Made by a program: the position numbers and the translations under genes. From Chloromonas sp. AAM2 (lineage: Eukaryota > Chlorophyta > Chlorophyceae > Chlamydomonadales > Chlamydomonadaceae), in the NCBI GenBank assembly GCA_004335635.1, contig QAXH01006159.1, positions 6,148 to 22,367 of the forward strand: 16,220 nt of DNA, given 5' to 3'. Each line of letters begins with the position of its first letter. Positions within the stretch are counted from its first letter, which is position 1. The notes below the pieces were generated by a model. That model was not told the DNA's origin, did no database searches, and saw nothing but the letters and a program-made list of their open reading frames with translations. Of the stretch, positions 1-8,219 are shown one piece after another.

Positions 1-174
1 ACTTGGCAACAACCAAACAACTTGATTGCCACAGCTGAAGTACTGGACTTGGCAACAACCAAACAACTTGATTGCCACAGCTGAAGTACTGGACTTGGCA
101 ACAACAAAGCAACTTGATTGCCACAGCTGATGTACTGGACTTGGCAACAACCAAACAACTTGATTGCCACAGCT
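1..174. repeat. 46-bp minisatellite, about 3.8 copies, truncated by window start
   Basis: A 46-bp unit repeats head-to-tail at 1-46, 47-92, 93-138 and 139 to about 174. Each unit begins acttggcaac and contains cttgattgccacagct. Copies differ at only a few bases, for example aaagc for aaaca and gatg for gaag in the third. There are no unique spacers. The array may continue left of the window. It lies just before the first recognisable exon and most likely sits in an intron, because no frame through it joins the downstream PDE frame convincingly. Confidence 0.93.
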
Positions 175-239
175 TGCTGCAAACCTGTCAGGGCTTGTAC
201 CGTTACAACCTGCTTGCTCTGTGCCTTGCGTGTGTGCAG

Positions 240-405
240 CTCATCGGGATTTGGGTACCGCCTTTCAGTCAGCGAGGACAGGCCAGGGCTAAACACGCCA
301 GCGGCCTTGGCGCCCACTGTGCTGTTCACCAACATGAGGTTGGAGCAGGGCGAATGTGCCTCTGGAATCGCCAAAGTGACGAGAGGTCTAGATTTCGACA
401 TCAAG
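240..405 (+). CDS. PDE exon 1 (first visible): end of presumed extracellular sensor domain
   Basis: The exon follows gtgtgcag and ends at donor gtatga. The first base completes a codon from an exon outside the window. It encodes 55 residues beginning [10 protein letters not shown] and ending LDFDIK. Algal receptor-type cyclases and PDEs often have such a segment just before the membrane helix; I assign it by position and general resemblance, not by a named domain. The frame is open into the minisatellite upstream, so the exact acceptor is less certain than for later exons. Confidence 0.7.
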
Positions 406-3400
406 GTATGACGGGCATGTGCTGACTGCAAGGTTGTGCATGCTGGGGCGGCTTGCAGCGAGAGGGTGTCAACGCCAGTAACTAATCTGCAGCAAGATAT
501 GCGTACCTCCACCTCCGCCACCGCCATCGCTGTCTTCAGTAGGATGAGGACGAGAAGGAGGCAGAGCAACAGGCACATGCAGCAGGCAAACAGGCAGGAA
601 GGCAGGAAGGCATGGTTTTGCACCTACTTAACTAGCATGTGTTTAGAATAGAGGGGATGTGCCAAATAGTATATTAGGTCAGGAGCGGTTCTTTTTAGAT
701 CCGACATACACCATGGTGAAACTTGGTTATGTTGTTTCTCCAGAAGTCTGACGTGTGCCGCTTTGTGCATGCAGGTGTCCATCGAGATGTGCATTGTGGA
801 TGACTGGAACATAAAGTGGAAGATACCTGCGATCGTGGGCGTTGTGATTGCGTCGTGTGTGTTGATGGTTCTGGTCAGCTGCACGGTTCTAACATGGTAC
901 GTAAGGGGTACGCAGGGGGCTTGGGGCAAGAACCAAGAGCTGTTGCAAACAGATGCAGTGCAACTGCTGAAAGCACTGCGGGCAACAAGTCCGGCTGATG
1001 CTTGGCGCAGTTTGATGCGGCATAAAGGAGTCTGCTCTTCAGATAACGAACACCTTGGCCTCACGTGAACGCCTTGCAGGATGGGCCACAGCGAACTGAT
1101 GCACAAGCTCTTCCCAGACTCCGCCATCCAACACCTTACCCGCAACCTGCCCACTGCAACCAAGAGCGGCCCTGACGATGCTGCAGGTGCGGAACTAAAG
1201 CAAGGGCACAAGAAAAACAAAGCATTGCAAAAGGCATACAGCTGGTAAACTCATGGTCGCCCTCATGACTCGATGTCTCAAAATGGGATTGAAATGTGTC
1301 ATGTGCTTGCTCTCTTTGTGTGACTAGTGCTGCCAAGAGTTTTCGCTTTCAGATATCTGCCAACTCTTAGCCTTTAATGTGACGTGCCATCATGGCACCC
1401 GGTGCCATTGGTCGCCCTCTTACTCGCCCAAAATGCATTGCGACTCATAAAAACCAGATATCGTGCATCTGTCATAGGTCTCAGGACCCTCTTACTCACC
1501 GAAAACACCGCTGGCTGGCGTAATGAGCGCGGCAATACCAGACAAAGTTTGCTGGAGGTATCTTTGTTGTTCATGTCTAGCGAGCCAACCCCAGAGCGGA
1601 AGTCGGGTTTACGCACCTGTTTGGAATGGGCCACTCACAGGCTACCTAGCGATGTGCTTATCGCGAGCTGAATCGCCGGTTGCTAGCAGAAGGAGGGCTT
1701 GAACCGAACCCGGTGCTTGAAAACCCACTCAGGCCACCAACGCGAGGTTACGCACATGTGCGTGTGCGTCTGATTATTGGGCCCGTCACAACAAGCCCAT
1801 TTGGTGTCTCAACGTTCAACCTGTGGTTTAAGATGAGATCGTGGCCGCGCCTCCGCATTGGTTGAGACATTCAGTCTTGGGGGAGTAATTGTGGCGTTCT
1901 GCTTCGCCTTGCTGTGCTTGGCGGTTCCATATGTTCGCCGTGAAGTAGGCAGGATGCTTTGACCTGCCCACTCCTGTATGGCTAGCAGGAGGCAGCTCCT
2001 CCTATCCCATCATGCCGTCTGCGTCAGATCGCCCCTGGTGAAACATAGTCAGGGGCTTGTGCTTGGTGGCGTGTGCCACAGATGCTCTCCTGGTACGAAT
2101 TGATCATTTCATGGCTGTGTTCGTGTCTCCACTTGTGAGAGTTGCAATGCTGGCAATCGTCGTTCTGACCATGCTTACGACTGGTCAGCGGTTACTGCTT
2201 CATTTGTTTGTCCGTTCTTCCATGCAGGCGATAGCCCGGGTGAGCGCCTTTTCACGATGCTGGGTCTTCTCCTGTCGGGCACGCTGCCCTCTGTGGAGCA
2301 GGTAGTGGAGCTGATGGCCTCATTAAAACACGAGACTGGCATCTTTGTGCCTTCAAACCTGGAGCAGCAAGTGCGACAGGCGGCGGGAATGGATGTAAGT
2401 ACTTTTTAATAGATTGCTCTAACCTTCACACGCAAACACTTTACTGCATCTGTTCAACAACTTCGAGACTGCTACTTGTTTAAGACTTTGTCATCTGATC
2501 TCATCCTGCCAGTAGGCATACAACTCAGCACTATGCCGCTTTGTTGTTTGTGTTTGCAGGGAGAAGTAGCCGCTGCACTCGTGGCCACTTTGGTAGCACC
2601 AAACGCCAGCGCACAGCCGGAGTACCACCCTAGCAAGGGTGGGCAAGAGAACTGGATTGCCAAGGCTTCTGGCCATCATGTTCAATTGGAAGCCTTGGAA
2701 GAGGACGGCTACGCCGATCTGTATGATGCACTGAGGAGCATTGTCGGCCTGAAGGAAGGTGCGTTTGTTGCAAAGAGTCTCAAGTAGGCATGAGGAGAAA
2801 ATAGATGTATACAAGAGGGTCGACTGGGCATGGCAGGCGCCTGACACCCAGGACAGTTGCCTGCAGCGATGTATGGTGCACGGTGTAGCATCTGAGCGCT
2901 TAATTGCATGTTATGCAGCGCAAACCCTTCTTGCTCAGGGTAGGCCAGGGCGGTGCCCATCCCGTTCCGTGTCGTCTGACGGCTTCCCTGGTGTAAATAC
3001 ACATATATATAACCCTAGTGTCTGTGCACAGTAGCGGCGGGCGGACTGGAATTCGCCTTGTCCTGCTATTGCCTGCAGCAGCCCTGATTTACTGTGCGGG
3101 TAGTGATTCACCTCTCCACCAAGGGTCCAATCAGCAGAATGAGCTAAATTCTAACGTAACCGCATCACGTCGCCAATCATCATCTGAGCAGTCTTTGTGG
3201 ATACTGACGCGCGCCGATTGATTATTTTTCAAACTCACGCTCAACACTCCACCTCTTGCTTTGCTTGCAGCAGAGATTGCACCACATATGAAATCACGTG
3301 CAACCTTGGACTCTCGCGAGTCTCTGCTGGACACACTTGGCATTGGCAAGCCCCCGACGGCGAGCCGCCACCGTGAAAGCCTCCTTTTCTCCGAAGTGCA

Positions 3401-6400
3401 CACGCAAGAGGCTTTGTGCAGCACTTCATTCATGACTACAAACTGCGGCCTGATGTCGATGACAAAAAGAGAGGCACTCCTTGTGCAGGTGCGGTGACAC
3501 CTGCCATCCAGGCTGTGATGCTCCCTGCAGAATGGGCTTGTCCCGCAACGAACAGTACTTGGCGCGTCCGAAGGCTTCCGGACAAGGTTTCCACTGTGTT
3601 GCTGGCTATGTCAGGAAAGATGTAGGAGTGTCGCGTTGACAGTGTGTTGTTCATGGGCTCAGAAAACCGCCGCTCATTGCTTTTCAACGTGAAGGCTCAA
3701 TCTGGTGTCGGCCGACTGTCTGCAGCTTGAGCAGGTTCTATCTGGAGCCTTCAGTCTGCGAGGTGACTTCAATGCCTGGGAGCTGGACGAAGTGTCTCAG
3801 CGCCACCCCCTGTCATCCCTTGGCTTCTACGTGTTCTATCAATCGGGCATCATGACTGAGCTGGGCATTCCAAGCCGGCAACTGGTCAGGTGGGAGCCTG
3901 TTGGTGGTCAGAGTGTGGCACCCTTGTCTCCAGAGAGCAAAACAACAAGAGGATTCACACAACACACTGCCTACATCCCAGGCATTTGTGTTGAGCATTC
4001 AAGTGGAAGTTGGGCCCATATGTTCCTGCACAATCATTGAATGGCATGGCAAGGCGCCTCTTTTGCGCACTGGCTACTGGCCACAACTGCATGCACTGTC
4101 GTTTTCTCGCCAACAGCCGTCTATTTGCTCGTCAACACGTGACATGTCCCCTGATTGTGGGCAAAGCACAAACACAACCAAAGCTGCCTTGCATATGCCT
4201 GTGCAGTTTTCTTCGCGCCGTGGAAGCAGGCTACCGACAGAACCCTTACCACAACTGTGTTCATGCTGCGGACGTGCTTCAGAGCGTGTATGCGCTGCTG
4301 ATCACCGGCGGCCTGCGTGGAAAGTATGCAGACAGCTTCACCGTGGCAGCGTGCTTCCTTGCAGCGGTAAGTGTTGATCAATTGAATTAGGCAGGAGATC
4401 ATGATGGTCACCAAGATGAGCCTCAAATGCTGATGGCCACAGCTGATGATGGCCAGCCAATCTCTCACAACAGTTGCAGAGATGCATTCTCGATCAGCCT
4501 TTGCCGTTGTTTGCTTCATGCCCTGTTAAGTGTCACGTAAGCCAATTTGGCGGGCTAACCATGATTATCTTTATCACGTGCAGATCATGCATGACTATGA
4601 CCATCGCGGTGTGACCAATGACTACCTGATAACCACCAGTCACGAACTGGCCCTCAGATACAACGACCGCAGCCCACATGAAAACCACCACCTGAGCGCG
4701 GCGTTCAGTTTGCTGCGACTGCCTCAGCACAACTTCCTTACGCACCTGTCCAAGGTTGGTTCATCACAATGGGCTCTTGATTTTTCCAGATCCTGAGCTA
4801 CAATGCCCAAGATTACGTGCACAGCGCTGTGTGCCACAGTGTCTTGTCTTTGAAGGCAATTGGAGGACAAGTCGGTGAGTCAACAACCCGTGTCTTTGGC
4901 ACGTGCAGGCCGACTGGAAGCGCATCCGCAACCTGGTCATTGACTTGGTTATGGCGACAGATGTGAGTGTGTGCAGACCCTGACCTGTGCCATGACGCTA
5001 TCACTGTAAATGCCAGCACCGAAACTGACGTAGGTCCGCTCGCGAGATTGGTATTCAGCTGAATTCTGACTAATTTGCAGTTGCATGCTTACACTTCCAT
5101 GCCAAGTGGAGCTATCACTGAGCGAACTCAGGAGGGTACCAGGACTCGCTGCTACTTTGACAGCATATGGCTATGCACTGCCTCTATGCCAATGATTGAC
5201 TTGGCCTTTGCTGCTGTGTATGCTTTGCAGATGAAGCAAGTGAGTCTGAGGTCCTACGCACATCAGCAGCTACATAGGTCCTACGCACATCAGCGGCTGG
5301 CCATACCAGCTTGCTCCAGCACAGAGATTGCCTTGTTATAGCGGCTCACAGTGAAGACCACCTCCAGATGATCAGCGAAGACCACCTCCAGCATCTTCCA
5401 TACACATTGCACTTGCGTTCAATGCATGCTGAACTGAGATACAATCTAGGGTTTCCTTGAAGTTTGAAGCTCCCTTGCTTTGGTTTTTGTTTACGTCCTT
5501 GTCGACACCGCTGCATCAAACGTGTTTCTTCTCACTCCACCTGTCCCTGCCTTCACACTCCACCTGTCCCTGCCTTCGCACTGCAGCACTTTGCGGTCAA
5601 CGGGGCATTCAGCGGTGTCCATCGCTTGGCCACTGCCACAGCAGTCAACAAAATCACGCAGCCGGCATCAGCAGAGCGTCCACACAATGCAAGCGCAGTG
5701 CTGACTGCATCTGAATCTCTGGACCGGCCAACTGGAAGCCTGAGACTCAAACGGTGAGTCTGCAGTGCAAGTTCTGTATCTGGTGTGCGTTTCACCTGTT
5801 CAATTCAACTTGAGACTGAGCTGGGCTTATGGAGTTTACCTGCAAGCTTGCAAGCTCAATTAAAGGAGGACAACTTGCACAGAGTCTACAAGCATTGTTG
5901 ATGATTGGCACAAGAGCATGCAAGTGCTGATGGTCACACATTTTCTTTTTTCCCCCCTCACCGTGTTGTGTTATCTCAATTTGGATCGCCAAGTGTGACA
6001 CAATCCTTGTACTGACAGACCATACGTTGCGTTCCATTTTCACAATCCCAACTGTGTATGGAACGGTAAGATAATTCTCACCACCAAGCTACTGCACGGG
6101 GACCCTGCCCCAAAGACAGACAGTCACCGGTGGCCGCCATTCACCACTGAGACGGACCTTGCCCCATGAACAGCCATCCGTGGCCATATCATGTGATATG
6201 GTTTGGCTTTGGGGCAAAGTCGACCATTCACCACTAAGCTACTGCATGGGGACCATGCCCCAAAGACAGCACTAAGCTACTGCACGGGGACCATGCCCCA
6301 AAGACAGCACTAAGCTACTGCACGGGGACCATGCCCCAAAGACAGTACTAAGCTACTGCACGGGGACCATGCTCCGAAGAAGACAGTCACCGGTGGCCGT

Positions 6401-7972
6401 TCTTTGTTGCTTTGGGGCAAGGTCCACCATATACCACTAAGCTACTGCACGAATGTGCACCTCTGCTTTGCAGGATTTCAACGGGTAGACATTCTGGTAC
6501 CGAGCAAATGATGATAATCACCACTGCGCGCGGTCTGGAGCCCGCCAGTGCTGCTTCGCCAACGAGCCAGCCCGGCGTTGCGACAAACTCAGGCTCATTG
6601 CCTAGTCAGAAGCTGGCCGTCCTGGAGCGTGCTCCTACGCAGTTGTCGAACCCCCTCAGCTACATGCCCGCAACGTCTGGAAGTGCCTGTGCCCTTAGTC
6701 CGGAGCCAATTGATGAGGCGGAGAGACTCCTGAGTCTGCAGGTCAGTCTTGTTAGTGGTGGATGGAGCATGTGGCGCTGAACTGCAGTCAGCAAGCAGCG
6801 CTGAATTATCGCCAGAACTTCAGCTGAGATTTTCAATCATGGTCTCAGGCATGTGTCATTTGCAGCATTGCCCAAAGCATCGTTCAAAAATACAGGTCGT
6901 AAACTGACTGTCCACCAACCCTTGCCTTCATGTGTCACGTGGCTGTTTGTATTTTCCAAGCAGGCATACTGTAGCCACCGCCGTGCATGGTGTCCCAATG
7001 ATCCAACTGTAACTGCACCTCCATGCAGATGATGCTCAAGTGCGCCGATCTGGGGCACATCTGCACCTCCCTCGAGACACACCTCAAGTCAGTGATTGGC
7101 CCTGGTATACCCACTAGGGGCTATGAAGATCAGGTGTAAGATTACACATGTTAGGTCACGCTGGTCGCTCTCTGCTTGTGGCTGCAACATTGCTCTGAGC
7201 AAAAGGTAGCATTGCAGTCTAGTTGCAACAGACATTCAAATGGCACTGCAGTCCAGTTGCCATTCAGTTGAAAACCTTACTCCAAAGCTCGAATGTGCAT
7301 TGCCGTGGTCTCCATGTTTTGAACGTGCATTGCCATCACGGTACTCTAAGGCTTGGATGTGCATGGCCACGCCCAATGCAGGTGGGTATCGGCACTTGAG
7401 CGGGAGATGTTTCTTCAGGTGAGCGGGCTGTTTCAAACGTCAAGTGACAAATAGTTTCCATTCACGACGTGTGTTCATTTTGCATCCCACATTCAATGTT
7501 GCAGTAGCTTCAGCCACCGTTAGCAAGACGCACACTATTACCTCTCGCACTGACAGTGGTGGTGTAGCTCAAGTGCGCTGGAGTTCGAAGTGCTTTCACT
7601 TTTGAGTAAACCTCTAAGTGGGTTTGGTCTTATCACATGAGGGGAGGGATTCCAACCCGTCCAACCTCACCTGGAAAGCTGGCAGCTGCCACTTCTATGT
7701 TCGACATTACCTTCTTGATCGTTTTCTGACTGGTGTTGCAACTCGCTGACATTGCTTTGTAGGGCGACCAGGAGAGGGAACAGGGCCTGCCCATCTCGCC
7801 ACTCTGCGATCGCAACGGCACAGGCCTGACCAAGTCTCAAGTCGGTTTCTTCGAGGTAGTGGTCCTGCCTGTGATCACGAACTTCACACTACGGTTCACA
7901 GCTGCTCGTCCCATACTCACAGCGGCCACCTCTAACTACCATCACTGGAAGGCACAAGCTGCTAACACCTGA
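240..7972 (+). CDS. Membrane-anchored class I 3',5'-cyclic nucleotide phosphodiesterase, 16 exons, 5' partial
   Basis: This enzyme is expected to hydrolyse cAMP and/or cGMP to the 5' monophosphate. Exons: 240-405, 775-896, 1080-1186, 2228-2394, 2560-2758, 3271-3488, 3726-3889, 4207-4366, 4584-4754, 4909-4962, 5231-5239, 5587-5753, 6474-6741, 7029-7087, 7382-7418, 7763-7972. All phases agree, giving 758 visible residues after a 1-nt split codon. Residues 1-71 are the end of a presumed extracellular domain, 72-95 a hydrophobic helix, 97-326 a linker, and about 327-758 the catalytic domain. Metal-site motifs are [10 protein letters not shown] (His396, His400), [12 protein letters not shown] (437-448, fits the class I PDE signature), and CADLGH (Asp664). 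Gln715 in KSQVGFF is the purine-binding glutamine position. All expected catalytic residues are present, so the enzyme is probably active. Residues about 516-650 are a low-complexity insertion. Nucleotide specificity is not readable. The 5' end lies outside the window. Confidence 0.93.
775..896 (+). CDS. PDE exon 2: transmembrane helix
   Basis: Acceptor gcatgcag, donor gtacgt. It encodes [16 protein letters not shown] and then a hydrophobic run of about 24 residues (72-95) starting IPAIVGVV, a single membrane helix. A competing donor, gtaagg at 901, is rejected because it throws the next exon into a frame with a stop. The 896 donor leaves TG, completed to TGG (Trp96) by the next exon. Confidence 0.85.
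1080..1186 (+). CDS. PDE exon 3: juxtamembrane segment
   Basis: Acceptor ccttgcag, donor gtgcgg. It encodes [19 protein letters not shown] and then a Thr/Gly/Asp-rich tail. A short helix of the type H-x-E-L-x-x-x-L-F-P just inside the membrane resembles that of algal receptor-like cyclases and PDEs (recalled resemblance, not a database match). Phase is 1 at the 3' end. Confidence 0.82.
1187..2227 (+). other. PDE intron 3, 1041 bp, no gene seen
   Basis: This is the longest intron of the gene. I see short open frames on both strands, for example near 1384-1671, but none joins the PDE phase or resembles a known protein. No strong tandem repeat was seen. Exon 3 and exon 4 join directly in frame, so a missing exon is not required. 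Confidence 0.75.
2228..2394 (+). CDS. PDE exon 4: conserved linker (D-S-P-G-E-R motif)
   Basis: Acceptor ccatgcag, donor gtaagt. It encodes [20 protein letters not shown] followed by a charged helix-like stretch, ending AAGMD. A motif like D-T/S-P-x-E-x-x-L-x-M-L-x-x-L-L before the catalytic domain is familiar from algal PDEs, which supports the frame. Its function is unknown. Confidence 0.87.
2560..2758 (+). CDS. PDE exon 5: cytosolic linker
   Basis: Acceptor tttgcag, donor gtgcgt. It encodes 66 residues from [12 protein letters not shown] to SIVGLKE, with an acidic patch ([16 protein letters not shown]). The frame joins exon 4 at phase 0 and exon 6 at phase 1. No domain is recognised in it. 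Confidence 0.82.
2759..3270 (+). other. PDE intron 5, 512 bp, carrying a dispersed-repeat copy
   Basis: The intron contains no exon I can support. Positions about 2927-3010 belong to a dispersed repeat listed separately. The acceptor is a tandem cagcag, so splicing could include or skip one codon. Confidence 0.75.
2927..3010 (+). repeat. Dispersed repeat family R2, copy 1, inside a PDE intron
   Basis: The core ggtgcccatcccgttcc and flanks (cttgctcaggg on the left, ggtgtaaatacacatatat on the right) recur in reverse complement at about 13235-13310 and 14325-14400. The right edge runs into an AT dinucleotide stretch. No coding capacity is seen. It is probably the end of a nonautonomous transposable element. 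Confidence 0.75.
3271..3488 (+). CDS. PDE exon 6: linker before the catalytic domain
   Basis: Acceptor cttgcag, followed directly by another cag, so a NAGNAG choice exists (Ala254-Glu or Glu alone). Donor gtgcgg. It encodes 72 residues rich in Ser, Thr, Arg and Leu, ending KREALLVQ. No domain is recognised. A Ser/Arg-rich linker could be a phosphorylation site region; that is inference. Confidence 0.8.
3726..3889 (+). CDS. PDE exon 7: start of catalytic domain
   Basis: Acceptor tctgcag, donor gtggga. It encodes [20 protein letters not shown] and [15 protein letters not shown]. This matches the usual PDE N-terminal helices, where F-x-x-x-x-L/W-x-x-V-x-x-x-H-P-L is followed by a hydrophobic helix before the FL-x-x-V/I-E-x-x-Y-x-x-N-P-Y-H-N segment. 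Phase 2 at the end is completed by T of exon 8. Confidence 0.9.
3890..4206 (+). other. PDE intron 7, 317 bp, nothing further seen
   Basis: No exon, repeat or RNA is supported here. It ends tgtgcag. Confidence 0.75.
4207..4366 (+). CDS. PDE exon 8: first metal-binding motif
   Basis: Acceptor tgtgcag, donor gtaagt. It encodes [19 protein letters not shown] and then [12 protein letters not shown]. His396 and His400 of YHNxxHAxDV are the general-acid and first metal-ligand positions of class I PDEs. This is the strongest single homology anchor in the window together with exon 9. Confidence 0.97.
4584..4754 (+). CDS. PDE exon 9: HD signature
   Basis: Acceptor cgtgcag, donor gttggt (weak). It encodes 57 residues containing [12 protein letters not shown] (His437, Asp438, His441) and [10 protein letters not shown] followed by ENHH. 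The HD pair ligates the metals. LAxxYND and ENHH are standard class I PDE features. Nothing is missing. Confidence 0.97.
4909..4962 (+). CDS. PDE exon 10: 54-nt exon with the VIDLVMATD helix
   Basis: Acceptor cgtgcag, donor gtgagt. Eighteen codons encode [18 protein letters not shown], equivalent to the family's R-x-x-V-I-D-x-V-L-A-T-D helix. In the family this runs straight into M-x-x-H-F, which here comes from exons 11 and 12. Confidence 0.95.
5231..5239 (+). CDS. PDE exon 11: 9-nt microexon (Met-Lys-Gln), or 3' end of a 159-nt exon
   Basis: The sequence tttgcag-ATGAAGCAA-gtgagt gives a complete exon of three codons. Joining exons 10, 11 and 12 yields MATD-MKQ-HFAVN, which restores the family sequence ATDMxxHF with no gap. 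Alternative: acceptor aatttgcag at 5080 would make an exon 5081-5239 that is open in the same phase and adds 50 residues between ATD and MKQ. That would interrupt a conserved helix, so the microexon is preferred. The two could be alternative isoforms. Confidence 0.75.
5240..5586 (+). repeat. PDE intron 11, 347 bp, with three two-copy tandem repeats
   Basis: Three separate short duplications are visible: a 27-bp unit (aggtcctacgcacatcag core) at 5249-5300, a 24-bp unit (gaagaccacctccag core) at 5351-5397, and a 23-bp pyrimidine-rich unit (cactccacctgtccctgcc core) at 5533-5578. The last forms the polypyrimidine stretch directly before acceptor actgcag. Confidence 0.85.
5587..5753 (+). CDS. PDE exon 12: end of ATDMKQHF helix and start of the insertion
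   Basis: Acceptor actgcag, donor gtgagt. It starts [14 protein letters not shown] and continues with an Ala/Thr/Ser-rich, probably disordered stretch ([12 protein letters not shown] onward). The first residues close the conserved catalytic helix; the remainder begins the catalytic-domain insertion. Confidence 0.9.
5754..6473 (+). other. PDE intron 12, 720 bp, carrying a 38-bp minisatellite
   Basis: The first part (5754-6080) shows no recognisable element. From about 6084 the intron consists of direct and inverted copies related to the 38-bp array annotated separately. It ends tttgcag. Confidence 0.85.
6233..6384. repeat. 38-bp minisatellite, 4 copies, plus flanking inverted partial copies
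   Basis: Units start at 6233, 6271, 6309 and 6347, each actaagctactgcacgggg followed by accatgccccaaagacag. A diverged copy lies at about 6084-6120 and the unit's first part recurs at 6436-6450. The segments ctttggggcaaagtc (6208-6222) and ctttggggcaaggtcc (6409-6424) are reverse complements of the unit's gacc-atgccccaaag part. Nascent RNA could therefore fold into alternative hairpins just before the exon 13 acceptor. Confidence 0.92.
6474..6741 (+). CDS. PDE exon 13: low-complexity insertion in the catalytic domain
   Basis: Acceptor tttgcag, donor gtcagt. It encodes 89 residues rich in Ser, Ala, Pro and Thr, ending EAERLLSLQ, which leads into the next conserved motif. The frame joins on both sides (CG|G completes Arg568). 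With exon 12 it forms an insertion between two conserved PDE helices. Its length differs from typical animal PDEs. I do not recognise a domain in it. Confidence 0.87.
7029..7087 (+). CDS. PDE exon 14: metal-binding aspartate motif
   Basis: Acceptor catgcag, donor gtcagt. It encodes [19 protein letters not shown]. Asp664 in K-C-A-D-L-G-H is the fourth metal ligand of class I PDEs. The final AA is completed to Lys677 by the first base of exon 15, giving HLKWV as in the family. Confidence 0.95.
7382..7418 (+). CDS. PDE exon 15: 37-nt exon (W-V-x-x-L-E-x-E-x-F-x-Q)
   Basis: Acceptor aatgcag, donor gtgagc. Twelve codons plus one base encode [12 protein letters not shown], which joins exon 16 to read [12 protein letters not shown]. 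This is the family's EEFFxQGDxExxxGL segment, so the exon is certain despite its size. Here Glu-Phe-Phe is replaced by Glu-Met-Phe. Confidence 0.94.
7419..7762 (+). other. PDE intron 15, 344 bp, largely inside the inverted duplication
   Basis: From 7515 onward this intron is nearly identical to the reverse complement of 15972-16220. I see about three changes, including a 1-bp indel near 7606-7621. It contains a 21-bp word (7646-7666) also present at 11180-11200. It is the only intron of the gene ending tgtag rather than gcag. Confidence 0.85.
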
Positions 7973-8035
7973 AATCCATTGAGATCAGTCGATTGTAGTG
8001 GTGGGGCTCACCTGCCCACGCACACTAGGTTCCAG
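7515..8035 (+). repeat. Left arm of inverted duplication of the PDE 3' end
   Basis: This arm covers the last PDE intron, the last exon and about 60 bp of 3' flank. Its reverse complement is at 15705-16220. Identity is very high from 7515 to about 7950, then falls off with small indels to about 8035, where ggttccag is shared. The match runs to the right edge of the window, so the duplicated segment is longer than visible. Confidence 0.93.
7763..7972 (+). CDS. PDE exon 16: final catalytic exon with substrate glutamine and stop
   Basis: Acceptor tttgtag; stop TGA at 7970-7972. It encodes [17 protein letters not shown], then [15 protein letters not shown] with the substrate-binding glutamine (Gln715), and a 33-residue tail ending KAQAANT. 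The family usually reads P-L after the V-x-x-P stretch, where this copy has P-V. No TGTAA-type polyadenylation signal is obvious in the first 500 bp downstream. Confidence 0.95.
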   Translation, partial: GDQEREQGLPISPLCDRNGTGLTKSQVGFFEVVVLPVITNFTLRFTAARPILTAATSNYHHWKAQAANT

Positions 8036-8219
8036 CTGCAGGTTGGTTTCTGATACTGAATCGAAACCCTGGGTAGATATAGTGTAGGTTCAGATCAGGG
8101 ACTGAACAGGTGCCCAGCAGGGTGGGTGCGCACTGATGTCCTGAGCGCTGCAAACGGGCGAATTGCGCTGACGGTAACACTATACTACACAGTAACACTA
8201 CAAATACGTCAGTCAACAG

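Noticed and set aside
1..174. CRISPR-like array
   Set aside because: Units are contiguous with no unique spacers, and the surrounding gene is eukaryotic. It is a minisatellite.
897..903. Donor gtaagg at 901 for exon 2
   Set aside because: It is a better-looking donor, but it leaves phase 0 and exon 3 then hits a stop. The gtacgt donor at 897 keeps the frame.
624..1220. 198-residue - strand open frame
   Set aside because: It is antisense to PDE exons 2 and 3, whose sense frame joins in phase with the catalytic exons and encodes a membrane helix.
4755..4796. Read-through of exon 9 past 4754 as coding
   Set aside because: It adds residues not found in PDEs and reaches a stop. Splicing at gttggt gives [11 protein letters not shown], matching the family.
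7557..7600. tRNA-like A-box and B-box words (tagctcaagtg and gttcgaag) in the last intron, suggesting a tRNA or SINE head
   Set aside because: The two words are only about 12 bases apart, far less than in a tRNA, and no cloverleaf can be formed.
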